Virus record (IMG/VR): IMGVR_UViG_3300020404_002217
Location: 1 to 20,059 of that record
Length of the DNA stretch: 20,059 bases
From: a virus
Reading direction: 5' to 3' (one strand)
Shown here: in pieces, positions 1 through 7,056 of the stretch
Layout of the letters: each line of letters opens with the position of its first letter
How positions within the stretch are numbered: position 1 is the stretch's first letter
Position numbers and translations under genes: made by a program
The notes under the pieces: generated by a model
Seen by the model: only the letters and a program-made list of their open reading frames with translations
Told to the model about the DNA's origin: nothing
Database searches by the model: none

Positions 1-134
1 TTGTTGATTATACTAATTTAGCTTTAACAGAGTATCCTAATGTACATTTTGTAGGTGATGCTTTATCAGCTAGGGGTATAACAGTAAGTGGTGCACAAGG
101 TACTTATGTTGCTGAATCACTTTTGGAGAATTAA
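1..134 (+). CDS. C-terminal end of a possible FAD-dependent oxidoreductase (5' truncated)
   Basis: An open frame enters from the left edge (codons in phase with position 3) and stops with TAA at 132-134, leaving about 43 residues. The visible tail reads N-V-H-F-V-G-D-A-L-S-A-R-G followed by S-G-A-Q-G and V-A-E. A hydrophobic strand, then GD, then a glycine/alanine-rich helix is the usual C-terminal FAD-contacting segment of amine-oxidase or UDP-galactopyranose-mutase type flavoproteins. That family link is inferred from a short motif only. It is a real coding end, because the reading frame is clean and the next gene follows after a short leader carrying a promoter-like motif. The substrate cannot be told. 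Other nucleotide-binding folds are possible. Confidence 0.45.
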   Translation, partial: VDYTNLALTEYPNVHFVGDALSARGITVSGAQGTYVAESLLEN

Positions 135-147
135 AATAAACTTCGTA

Positions 148-160
148 TATTTACAATAAA
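148..160 (+). promoter_or_regulatory. Variant copy of the TATTTATAA promoter-like motif
   Basis: TATTTACAATAAA lies 21 bases before the start at 169. It differs from the consensus TATTTATAATAAA by a single C. It fills the short gap after the upstream stop codon, which fits a transcription start for the small gene cluster 169-1389. A promoter role is inferred from recurrence in front of several genes. Confidence 0.4.
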
Positions 161-168
161 CAAAAATT

Positions 169-435
169 ATGGCTAAAATAGAAAAAACACCATTTCCACA
201 AAGTAAAAAATTAAAAAAAGTAGACGGAACTATTGCCTATGTTTGGGATGGTAAACTTCATAATTGGGAAGGATATGCTTTAATCCCTGAAGGTATAGAA
301 AAAAATGGAGAGTATCATTTATATGGTATTAAAATGTCTAAAGAAGAATGGAGTGAAGCTAGAAAACAAAGGGAAGGATTACCTTATTACAAAAACCAAT
401 CAATGAAAGCACATCTTTCAGATTATAGAAATTAA
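169..435 (+). CDS. Small conserved-looking hypothetical protein, 88 aa
   Basis: I do not recognise a named family. The protein is soluble, with a lysine-rich N-terminus, a tryptophan/tyrosine-rich core (YVWDGKLHNWEGYALIPEG near residues 24-42) and a C-terminal helix with EEW and KQREGLPYY. The WDGK..NWEG pattern looks like a compact beta domain, and I see no catalytic motif. ATG at 169 follows an A/T-rich leader with a promoter-like motif and no Shine-Dalgarno sequence. Its stop overlaps the next start as TAATG, so it is probably co-translated with the nucleotidyltransferase. A role in the same small-molecule pathway is possible but unsupported. Confidence 0.8.
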   Translation: MAKIEKTPFPQSKKLKKVDGTIAYVWDGKLHNWEGYALIPEGIEKNGEYHLYGIKMSKEEWSEARKQREGLPYYKNQSMKAHLSDYRN

Positions 436-857
436 TGAAAAGAGAAGCAGTTATAGTATCTGGTTATTTTAATCCACTCCATGTTGGGCATTTAGAATTA
501 TTTGAAAAATCATCTAGTGAGGGAGCATTCTTAATTGTCATTGTTAACTCAGATTTACAAAGGGAATTAAAAGGTTCTAAAGAGTTTATGCCCGAAGATG
601 AAAGGTTAAAAATAGTACAATCAATTAAAGGTGTTGGAACTGCTTTAATTTCAATTGATAAAGATTCTACCCAAAATGAAACATTAACCCATTTACATGA
701 GTTATATAGTGGAAATTGGGATTTACATTTTGCAAACGGGGGTGATCAGAATAATGATACTATACCAGAAAGCGTGATTTGTAATAAATTGGGTATTACA
801 TTGATAGATGGATTAGGTGATAAAATACAATCTAGTAGTTGGTTATTAAATAAATAA
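435..857 (+). CDS. HxGH-type nucleotidyltransferase (cytidylyltransferase-like), 140 aa
   Basis: This is a member of the nucleotidylyltransferase superfamily that transfers AMP or CMP to a phosphorylated small molecule. The signature is a first beta strand followed by GYFNPLHVGH (residues 10-19), with the catalytic-type H16-x-G-H19 pair. The C-terminal SSSW (133-136) sits where the ISSTxIR-type loop that binds triphosphate lies in this family. The N/D-rich region around residues 100-108 (NGGDQNN) resembles the substrate loop of HldE-C/TagD-like enzymes. About 140 residues is the usual length for a single-domain member. It overlaps the previous gene by one base (TAATG) and is followed one base later by a P-loop kinase, so the two probably act in one pathway. 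The substrate (sugar phosphate, NMN, glycerol phosphate) cannot be decided from sequence. Confidence 0.82.
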   Translation: MKREAVIVSGYFNPLHVGHLELFEKSSSEGAFLIVIVNSDLQRELKGSKEFMPEDERLKIVQSIKGVGTALISIDKDSTQNETLTHLHELYSGNWDLHFANGGDQNNDTIPESVICNKLGITLIDGLGDKIQSSSWLLNK

Positions 858-858
858 T

Positions 859-1389
859 ATGAAAATAGGTTTATGTGGTACAATGAGTGTAGGTAAAACT
901 ACATTAGTTAATGCTTTAAAAGAAACACAACAGTTTAAAGACTATATGTTTAGAACAGAACGTTCTAAATTTTTAATGGAGCAGGGTATCCCACTTAATA
1001 CTGATTCTACATTAAAAGGTCAAACAGTATTTTTAGCTGAACGTTGTGCTGAATTAATTCAAACGGATATTATAACAGATAGAACTGTAATTGATGTTAT
1101 GGCCTTTACAATGAATGCTAAATCTATTCCTTACCAAGATAAAGAAGCATTTGAAACTTATGCTAGTGAATTTATTAGAGAATATGATTATATATTTTAT
1201 ATTTCTCCTTATGGTTTACCTATAGAAGATAATGGAGTTAGAGAAACTGATGAATATTATAGAGATCTAATAGATTTTACTATTACTACACTAATCAAAA
1301 GATACGGTCATAGATGCAAATCAGTAGAAAAAATATCAGGATCTACAGATGAACGTATTCAACAAATATTGAATATTACAGGGCTTTAA
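859..1389 (+). CDS. NadR-like P-loop ATPase/kinase (AAA_28-like), 176 aa
   Basis: The protein opens with a beta strand and Walker A motif GTMSVGKTT (residues 7-15). It then shows ERSKFLMEQG and a TDR segment (residues 74-76) with hydrophobic strand YIFYISPYG, the layout of NadR C-terminal ribosylnicotinamide-kinase-like proteins (AAA_28 family). Such proteins phosphorylate small nucleosides or related metabolites in the cytoplasm. The gene starts one base after the nucleotidyltransferase stop (TAATATG). In bacterial NadR an HxGH adenylyltransferase domain and this kinase domain are fused, so the adjacent pair here may be a split version. That is inference, since many phage AAA_28 proteins have no known substrate. 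Confidence 0.75.
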   Translation: MKIGLCGTMSVGKTTLVNALKETQQFKDYMFRTERSKFLMEQGIPLNTDSTLKGQTVFLAERCAELIQTDIITDRTVIDVMAFTMNAKSIPYQDKEAFETYASEFIREYDYIFYISPYGLPIEDNGVRETDEYYRDLIDFTITTLIKRYGHRCKSVEKISGSTDERIQQILNITGL

Positions 1390-1390
1390 C

Positions 1391-1405
1391 ATATTTATAA
1401 TAAAA
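1391..1405 (+). promoter_or_regulatory. Candidate phage promoter motif ATATTTATAATAAAA
   Basis: An exact copy of the recurrent intergenic motif lies immediately after the stop at 1389. Its TATTTATAA core starts 25 bases before the ATG at 1417. It contains TATAAT, and the reverse complement of its TATTTATA core is TATAAATA, the T4 late promoter core. Promoter function is inferred. Confidence 0.55.
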
Positions 1406-1416
1406 CCCTTATTACG

Positions 1417-1965
1417 ATGAAAAAATCTGAGTTAAAAAACTTTATTAGAGAAGAAATTGTGTCCACATTATCCGAAAATCTTGATGATGAAATTAAAGCA
1501 TTAGATGCATATGATGCCAAATTAGATGATGTAATTAAGAAAAAAGAAGAGGCTGGTATTGAAGAAAAAGTAGCTAAATCAGTAGATGATGTTATTGACC
1601 CAGCTGATTATGGTCTTATTGGTTCAGGTTATTTAAAAGGCTTTAATAGACCTCATTCTTTAGATGCTGATCAATTAGAGACTCTTGGACGTAAAATTGT
1701 TAAACAATTATATAAAGGGGATTTTGATAAGGCTAAAGCTAAATTTATTAAAGAAGATGAAGTTAAAGAACCATCTGATGCTGAAATAAAAAAAAACAAA
1801 AGTTTAGCTAAGGCAGCTGAGGAATTAGCTGTATTAACTCGTGAGATGAAATCATTAGCTAAAAAATATTCTAAGGCTGAAGGGCAGGAAAAAGAAGATT
1901 TATTAAATAAATTGAAATCTAAAACTAAATTAAAAAAAGAATTAGATAAAATTTTAGATAAATAA
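1417..1965 (+). CDS. Coiled-coil probable virion-associated protein with IREEI N-terminus, 182 aa
   Basis: I do not recognise a characterised family. The N-terminus MKKSELKNFIREEIVSTLSE forms an amphipathic helix, a type of opening I associate with structural proteins of marine T4-like phages. The middle has an acidic/lysine-rich helix (21-60) and a more globular segment with DYGLIGSGYLKGFNRP (about 64-79). The C-terminal third (about 118-182) is strongly helical and charged, rich in K, E and L, and probably forms a coiled coil. No enzymatic motif is seen. It has its own promoter-like motif upstream. It lies two genes before the large terminase, where a small terminase could be expected. Length and coiled coil would allow that, but nothing specific supports it. 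Confidence 0.78.
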   Translation: MKKSELKNFIREEIVSTLSENLDDEIKALDAYDAKLDDVIKKKEEAGIEEKVAKSVDDVIDPADYGLIGSGYLKGFNRPHSLDADQLETLGRKIVKQLYKGDFDKAKAKFIKEDEVKEPSDAEIKKNKSLAKAAEELAVLTREMKSLAKKYSKAEGQEKEDLLNKLKSKTKLKKELDKILDK

Positions 1966-1967
1966 AA

Positions 1968-2351
1968 ATGGAGTCTAAAGAAAGGGTTATTTACATATTA
2001 AAAATCGTAGTACTATTCTGTATAATATTTTGGTTATTATTTTCAGATAAGGAAGAATATGTTGAAGATTATAATGCTAAAATAGAAGCATTAGAACAAA
2101 AAGTCGATTCGTTACATCATATAAATGACGAATTGACTTTTAAAATCGACACTTTAAATGGCCAGATAACAAAATTAGATAAACAAATTGATATTAAGGA
2201 TAACAGAATAAATAGCTTGAAATATGAAATTAATACAAAAGTTAATGCCGTTGATGATTTTGATGATGATGAGCTTGAAAAGTTTTTCACAGAGCGTTAC
2301 AGACAGTACCTCGATTCAACTGAAAAAACCAATAGCACGTCTAGTAATTAA
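1968..2351 (+). CDS. Membrane-anchored coiled-coil protein, candidate inner spanin (Rz-like), 127 aa
   Basis: One N-terminal membrane segment (about residues 7-26, VIYILKIVVLFCIIFWLLFS) is preceded by a short charged cytoplasmic start. It is followed by a heptad-patterned helix (about 36-90) with regular L/I/V spacing (IEALEQKVDSLHHI and onwards), then an acidic DDFDDDELEKFF tail. A single N-terminal anchor with a periplasmic coiled coil is the architecture of inner-membrane spanins (Rz), which link inner and outer membranes at phage lysis. The last 128 bases overlap the next gene in another frame, as Rz/Rz1 genes often do. No lysozyme or holin is visible nearby, so the lysis role is inferred from architecture alone. 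A generic membrane-bound coiled-coil protein is the alternative. Confidence 0.6.
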   Translation: MESKERVIYILKIVVLFCIIFWLLFSDKEEYVEDYNAKIEALEQKVDSLHHINDELTFKIDTLNGQITKLDKQIDIKDNRINSLKYEINTKVNAVDDFDDDELEKFFTERYRQYLDSTEKTNSTSSN

Positions 2352-2637
2352 AGATTTAATAACTGGAGATGGAGCTAAAAATGAGTTAGCTTTAACATTA
2401 GATAAAATACAATTATTAGAACAAAAAGTTGTTTTAAAAGATAGTGTTATTTTAAATCTTACTTCTCAAGTAGGAAATTTTGAATCTATAATGTCTACTA
2501 AAAGTGATCAATTAGCTTTATCTCAAGAATTATCCAAAAAACTCCAAACAGATTTAAAAAAACAAAAACTAAAAACTAAATTAATGGGGGGAGCAGGAAT
2601 ACTAGTAGCTGTAGGGGTTGCTATTTTAGTTAAGTAA
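2224..2637 (+). CDS. Secreted/periplasmic coiled-coil protein overlapping the upstream gene, candidate spanin partner, 137 aa
   Basis: The reading frame begins inside the upstream gene (+2 relative frame) and shares 128 bases. The N-terminus is a good signal peptide: basic MKLIQK, hydrophobic LMPLMILMMMSL, then KSFSQ with likely cleavage after Q23, a form common in Bacteroidota. The mature part has KKPIARLVIKDLITGDG (about 34-50) and a helical coiled-coil region (60-115). It ends with a basic stretch and a hydrophobic C-terminal segment (about 120-136, MGGAGILVAVGVAILV). No lipobox cysteine is present, so it is not a classical outer-membrane spanin lipoprotein. The next in-frame ATG beyond the signal region is far downstream, which supports a start inside the overlap. 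A role together with the upstream protein in envelope disruption is inferred. Confidence 0.65.
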   Translation: MKLIQKLMPLMILMMMSLKSFSQSVTDSTSIQLKKPIARLVIKDLITGDGAKNELALTLDKIQLLEQKVVLKDSVILNLTSQVGNFESIMSTKSDQLALSQELSKKLQTDLKKQKLKTKLMGGAGILVAVGVAILVK

Positions 2638-2638
2638 T

Positions 2639-4210
2639 ATGAGCCAAGATTTAAAAAAAGTTATACGTCAGGAATATCTTAGATGTGCTAAAGACCCAGT
2701 TCATTTTATGCGCAAGTATTGCTATATTCAACACCCACAAAGAGGACGTATTCAATTTAATCTTTATCCATTTCAAGAAAAAGTATTAACATTAATGAGA
2801 GATAATCCTTATTCGATTATCCTAAAATCTAGACAGTTGGGTATATCTACTTTATCAGCTGGTTATTCATTATGGTTAATGACTTTTCATAAAGATAAAA
2901 ATATACTTTGTATCGCAACAAAGCAAGAAACAGCTAAAAACATGGTTACAAAGGTAAAATTTATGTATGAAAATTTACCTTCTTGGCTTAAGGTTAATTC
3001 TGCAGAAAATAATAAATTAAATTTACGACTAGTAAATGGATCCCAAATTAAAGCAACATCAGCAAGTAGTGATGCTGGTAGATCAGAAGCAGTATCCTTA
3101 TTATTAATTGATGAGGCAGCGTTTATTGACAACATTGGAGAAATTTGGGCATCAGCTCAACAAACATTAGCTACTGGAGGTGGTTGTATAGCATTAAGTA
3201 CACCTTATGGTACGGGTAATTGGTTTCATCAAACATGGACTAGAGCGGAATCAGCAGAAAATGAATTTTTACCTATAAAACTACCATGGTATGTCCACCC
3301 AGAAAGAGATGAAGCATGGAGAAAAAGACAAGATGAACTTTTAGGTGATCCTAGAATGGCAGCCCAAGAATGTGATTGTGATTTTTCAACTTCTGGTGAT
3401 ATTGTATTTTATCCTGAATATATAGATTTTTATGAAAAAACCTATGTAAAAGATCCTTTAGAAAGAAGAGGTGCTGATCAAAATTTATGGGTTTGGGAAT
3501 CACCTGATTATACAAGAGATTATGTTGTTGTAGCTGACGTATCTAGAGGAGATGGAAAAGACTATTCGGCATGCCATGTAATTGATGTAGCAAATAATAC
3601 CCAAGTTGCTGAATATAAAGGACAATTAGGTACAAAAGAATATGGTCATTTACTAGTAGGCTTAGCTACAGAATATAATGAAGCAATGTTAGTAATTGAA
3701 AATGCTAATATTGGTTGGGCCACTATACAAGTTGCTATTGATAGAGGTTATCAAAATCTTTATTATTCACAAAAGAGTGACTCCCCAAATGCTAGTTCGT
3801 ATTTTGATAAATACCAAGACCATTCAAAGATGGTTCCTGGTTTTACTATGTCTTCTAGAACACGTCCTATGGTAATAGGTAAATTCCAAGAGTACATTAG
3901 TGATAAAGGAGTAACAATACAATCAAAAAGGTTAATAGAAGAAATGAAAACCTTTATATGGAAAAATAATAGAGCCGAAGCTCAATCTGGGTATAATGAT
4001 GATTTAGTTATGTCATTTGGGATAGCTATGTACATTAGAGATACAGCCCTAAGACTAAAGCAACATGGATTAGCAGCAACAAAAAGTGCTTTAAGTAATA
4101 TGACGGTAACTAGAACAGCTTATCAAGGTGGTTATTTTTCCAAGGGCACTGATAATCCTTATCATATTGATACCAAAGATGGTAAAGAGGATATTAGTTG
4201 GCTCCTATAG
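2639..4210 (+). CDS. 17: Terminase large subunit (T4 gp17-like), 523 aa
   Basis: This is the ATP-driven DNA packaging motor and headful nuclease, which docks on the portal. The N-terminal ATPase shows a Q-motif-like YPFQ (43-46) and a variant Walker A, KSRQLGIST (63-71). In it the usual GK(T/S) lysine is replaced, leaving K63/R65 as the basic residues. Walker B is LLLIDEAA (154-161, D158/E159), and STPYGTGN (188-195) fits the coupling motif. The C-terminal RNase-H-like nuclease shows VVVADVSRGDG (D300), VIENANIGW (E354) and YNDDLVMSF (D454/D455). It is somewhat shorter than T4 gp17 (610 aa). It starts one base after the upstream stop (TAATATG) with no Shine-Dalgarno sequence. Portal follows directly, without the tail sheath and tube genes that separate them in T4. 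Confidence 0.95.
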   Translation: MSQDLKKVIRQEYLRCAKDPVHFMRKYCYIQHPQRGRIQFNLYPFQEKVLTLMRDNPYSIILKSRQLGISTLSAGYSLWLMTFHKDKNILCIATKQETAKNMVTKVKFMYENLPSWLKVNSAENNKLNLRLVNGSQIKATSASSDAGRSEAVSLLLIDEAAFIDNIGEIWASAQQTLATGGGCIALSTPYGTGNWFHQTWTRAESAENEFLPIKLPWYVHPERDEAWRKRQDELLGDPRMAAQECDCDFSTSGDIVFYPEYIDFYEKTYVKDPLERRGADQNLWVWESPDYTRDYVVVADVSRGDGKDYSACHVIDVANNTQVAEYKGQLGTKEYGHLLVGLATEYNEAMLVIENANIGWATIQVAIDRGYQNLYYSQKSDSPNASSYFDKYQDHSKMVPGFTMSSRTRPMVIGKFQEYISDKGVTIQSKRLIEEMKTFIWKNNRAEAQSGYNDDLVMSFGIAMYIRDTALRLKQHGLAATKSALSNMTVTRTAYQGGYFSKGTDNPYHIDTKDGKEDISWLL

Positions 4211-4212
4211 CA

Positions 4213-4230
4213 ATATTTATAACAATAAAA
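4213..4230 (+). promoter_or_regulatory. Candidate phage promoter motif before the portal gene
   Basis: ATATTTATAACAATAAAA lies between the terminase stop and the portal ATG at 4238, and its TATTTATAA core starts 24 bases before that ATG. It keeps the ATATTTATAA core exactly, with CA inserted before the A-rich tail. Confidence 0.55.
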
Positions 4231-4237
4231 TAATATT

Positions 4238-6157
4238 ATGGCTGATAAAAGCATATTTTCAAGATTACAAAGATTATTTTCAACTGACGTTATTATCAGA
4301 AATGTTGGTGGAAACCAAATAAAAACAATAGACTCAGGGCATATTCAATCTAGTGGGGAATATGAAACTAATTCTTTAATGGATAGATATAATAGAATCT
4401 ATTCTACAGCTCCTTCTTCTTTATATGGGGCACAATTTAATTTAAATTATCAATATCTTCGTACTATGATTTATTCAGAGTATGATGTAATGGATCAAGA
4501 TGCTATTGTAGCATCGGCACTTGATATTTTAGCAGATGAATCCACATTAAAAAATGATATGGGAGAAGTACTTCAAATTAGGAGTGCTAATGAAGACATA
4601 CAAAATATTCTATATAATTTATTTTATGATGTATTAAATATTGAGTTTAATCTTTGGATGTGGATTAGACAAATGTGTAAATATGGTGATTTTTTCTTGA
4701 AATTAGAAATAGCAGAAAAATTTGGTGTTTATAATGTTATACCTTATACAGCCTATCACATGGAAAGACAAGAAGGATATAATGAAGAGAACCCACAAGA
4801 AATTAGATACGTTTATAACCCAGAGGGTTATGTAGGAGGTGGAACTAGTAGTTCAGGTTATTATACAGTAAATCAAAATCCGGATAATACAACAGGTATT
4901 ATATTTGATAATTATGAAATGGCTCACTTTAGGTTAGTAGGAGATGTTAACTATTTACCCTATGGTAGGGCTTATATTGAACCAGCTAGAAAATTATTTA
5001 AACAATATACTTTAATGGAGGATGCTATGTTAATTCATAGAATTGCTCGTGCGCCTGAAAAACGAATTTTTTATGTAAATGTTGGAGCTATTCCACCTAA
5101 TGAAATAGAAACATTTATGCAAAAAACTATTTCGAGTATGAAGCGTACTCCATTTATGGATGAAAAAACAGGTGAATATAATTTAAAATATAACATGCAA
5201 AATATGTTAGAAGACTTTTATATTCCTGTTCGTGGAAATGATAACACAACTAAAATAGATACTACCCCTGGTTTACAGTATGATGGAATTCAGGATGTAG
5301 AATATTTAAGAGGTAAGTTATTTGCTGCTCTTAAAATCCCTAAAGCATTCTTAGGATATGAAGAAGGGTTAGAAGGTAAAGCAACACTAGCACAACAAGA
5401 CATTAGATTTGCTCGTACAATTGATCGTATCCAAAGAATTATTCTATCAGAACTTAATAAAATAGCACTTGTTCATTTATATACTCAAGGATACACAGAT
5501 GAAACATTAACTAATTTTACTTTAAACATGACTACTCCTTCGATCATTTATGATCAGGAAAGAATTGAGTTAATGAAATCAAAAGCTGAATTATCTGCTA
5601 CTTTATTAGAACAAGGTTTAGTACCATCAGATTGGATCTATGATAATATTTATCACTTTAGTGAAGATCAATATGATGAATATAGAGATTTAGTTAGAGA
5701 AGATGCTAAACGTAAATTTAGAATAGCACAAATAGAAGCAGAGGGTAATGACCCTGTAGAAACGGGTAAATCATATGGTACACCACATGATTTAGCTTCA
5801 CTATATGGTAAAGGTAGAATGTACTCAGAGCCAGACAATGTACCAGATCCAGAAAAATATGCTTCAGATGACCCTAAATTAGGTAGACCAAAAAATACTA
5901 ATGTAAAACGTAATACACAAGATGACAATTTTGGTAAAGATAGATTAGGTACTAAACGAATGAAGGATACAGATAAAAATGATTCTAATTCTATTAGACC
6001 AAAATTTAAAGGAGGGAGCCCATTAGCTTTAGAAAGTGCTAAAACTACATATTTAAAAAATAAAGATATGTTTAAAAAAATAAATCAAAAAAGGCTAATT
6101 TTTGAAGAAGATAAAGATACATCTTCATTATTAGATGAAAACCAATTAAAGAAGTAA
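4238..6157 (+). CDS. 20: Portal vertex protein (T4 gp20-like), 639 aa
   Basis: This protein forms the dodecameric ring at the head vertex through which DNA is packaged and to which neck and tail attach. Hallmarks shared with T4 gp20 are MWIRQMCKYGDFF (about 141-153), RAPEKRIFYVNVG (from 271), NMLEDFYIPVR (about 325), and DVEYLRGKLFAALKIP (about 352-367) followed by a G/E-rich loop. It is about 115 residues longer than T4 gp20 (524 aa). The extra length is a C-terminal low-complexity, charged tail with D/N/K-rich stretches, ending LIFEEDKDTSSLLDE. The tail may be bound by scaffold or trimmed by the prohead protease. ATG at 4238 follows a promoter-like motif with no Shine-Dalgarno sequence. Confidence 0.95.
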   Translation: MADKSIFSRLQRLFSTDVIIRNVGGNQIKTIDSGHIQSSGEYETNSLMDRYNRIYSTAPSSLYGAQFNLNYQYLRTMIYSEYDVMDQDAIVASALDILADESTLKNDMGEVLQIRSANEDIQNILYNLFYDVLNIEFNLWMWIRQMCKYGDFFLKLEIAEKFGVYNVIPYTAYHMERQEGYNEENPQEIRYVYNPEGYVGGGTSSSGYYTVNQNPDNTTGIIFDNYEMAHFRLVGDVNYLPYGRAYIEPARKLFKQYTLMEDAMLIHRIARAPEKRIFYVNVGAIPPNEIETFMQKTISSMKRTPFMDEKTGEYNLKYNMQNMLEDFYIPVRGNDNTTKIDTTPGLQYDGIQDVEYLRGKLFAALKIPKAFLGYEEGLEGKATLAQQDIRFARTIDRIQRIILSELNKIALVHLYTQGYTDETLTNFTLNMTTPSIIYDQERIELMKSKAELSATLLEQGLVPSDWIYDNIYHFSEDQYDEYRDLVREDAKRKFRIAQIEAEGNDPVETGKSYGTPHDLASLYGKGRMYSEPDNVPDPEKYASDDPKLGRPKNTNVKRNTQDDNFGKDRLGTKRMKDTDKNDSNSIRPKFKGGSPLALESAKTTYLKNKDMFKKINQKRLIFEEDKDTSSLLDENQLKK

Positions 6158-6167
6158 AATATTTTAC

Positions 6168-6182
6168 ATATTTATAAATAAA
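6168..6182 (+). promoter_or_regulatory. Candidate phage promoter motif before the 6193 gene
   Basis: ATATTTATAAATAAA has its TATTTATAA core starting 24 bases before the ATG at 6193, right after the portal stop. This copy also carries TATAAATA (T4 late promoter core) on the + strand. Confidence 0.55.
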
Positions 6183-6192
6183 TATATTTTTA

Positions 6193-7056
6193 ATGAAAAT
6201 AAAACACTCAAAGTACAAAAATACGGGAATATTATTTGAATTATTAGTACGTCAAATAACGGCTGATACATTAAAAGGTGGGGATTCCCCAGCTATTGAT
6301 ATTCTAAAAGAGTATTTTGTAAAAACTGAATTAGGAAGAGAATATAAATTATATGAATCTATAATTAAGTCTAAAGTATTAACGGAAAGCAAAGCTATTT
6401 TAGTTATTAATTCTATTTTAGAAATAAATAATAAATTAAATAGAAAAGCTATTAAAAGACAAAAATATAATTTAATAAATGAGATTAAAAAAAGCTACAA
6501 TTTAGAATCTTTCTTTGGTTCAAAAATTAAAAATTATAAAGAATTAGCATCTTTGTATACATTAATAGAATCATATAATGCAGATAATACAATAGCAACA
6601 GAACAAATTATTGATAGCAAACTTACTTTATTAGAGTATTTAACTGAAAAAGTTATAAAACCTGATACTAAACAAACAGTATTAGAAGAATTTTCTTCAT
6701 ATGATAAAGATGTAAGAACCCTTACATATAAAGTATTATTAGAAAAATTTAATAGTAAGTATGATGTTTTATCCAATGATCAAAAACAAATACTTAAAGA
6801 ATATATCAACTCAGTAGATTCAACTCCTGATTTAAGAAATTTTTATAATATAAAAATCACAGAATTAAAATCTACACTATCTAAAATCAATAAATTAGTT
6901 AAAGATAAAGTTACACAAATAAAAATTACTGAGGTATCTAAGTTTTTAACCGAATTAAAGAAAACTGATAAAGTTGGAGATGATAATTTAGTTGATTTGT
7001 TACGTTTTTATGAATTGGTACAAGAAATAAAAGTAGCAAATGGCGTTCAGATATAA
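6193..7056 (+). CDS. Head-region hypothetical protein, mostly helical, 287 aa
   Basis: I do not recognise a characterised family. It is an alpha-helical, lysine/isoleucine/leucine-rich cytosolic protein. It begins MKIKHSKYKNTGILFELLVRQI and carries a KQKYNLINEIKKSY segment (about 90-103) with repeated amphipathic helices to the end. No signal peptide, membrane segment or catalytic motif is seen. It sits between portal and prohead protease, where T4 keeps its small prohead-core genes (67, 68), so an assembly or internal head role is a positional inference. It has its own promoter-like motif. Its last 17 bases overlap the next gene in another frame, so the two are likely translated together. 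Confidence 0.82.
   Translation: MKIKHSKYKNTGILFELLVRQITADTLKGGDSPAIDILKEYFVKTELGREYKLYESIIKSKVLTESKAILVINSILEINNKLNRKAIKRQKYNLINEIKKSYNLESFFGSKIKNYKELASLYTLIESYNADNTIATEQIIDSKLTLLEYLTEKVIKPDTKQTVLEEFSSYDKDVRTLTYKVLLEKFNSKYDVLSNDQKQILKEYINSVDSTPDLRNFYNIKITELKSTLSKINKLVKDKVTQIKITEVSKFLTELKKTDKVGDDNLVDLLRFYELVQEIKVANGVQI

Noticed and set aside
1417-1965. Assignment of the 182-aa coiled-coil protein as small terminase
   Set aside because: Only position and helix content would support it; no gp16-type sequence is visible.
4128-4322. 64-aa frame bridging terminase and portal
   Set aside because: It lies out of frame over the ends of two strongly supported genes and has no recognisable content.
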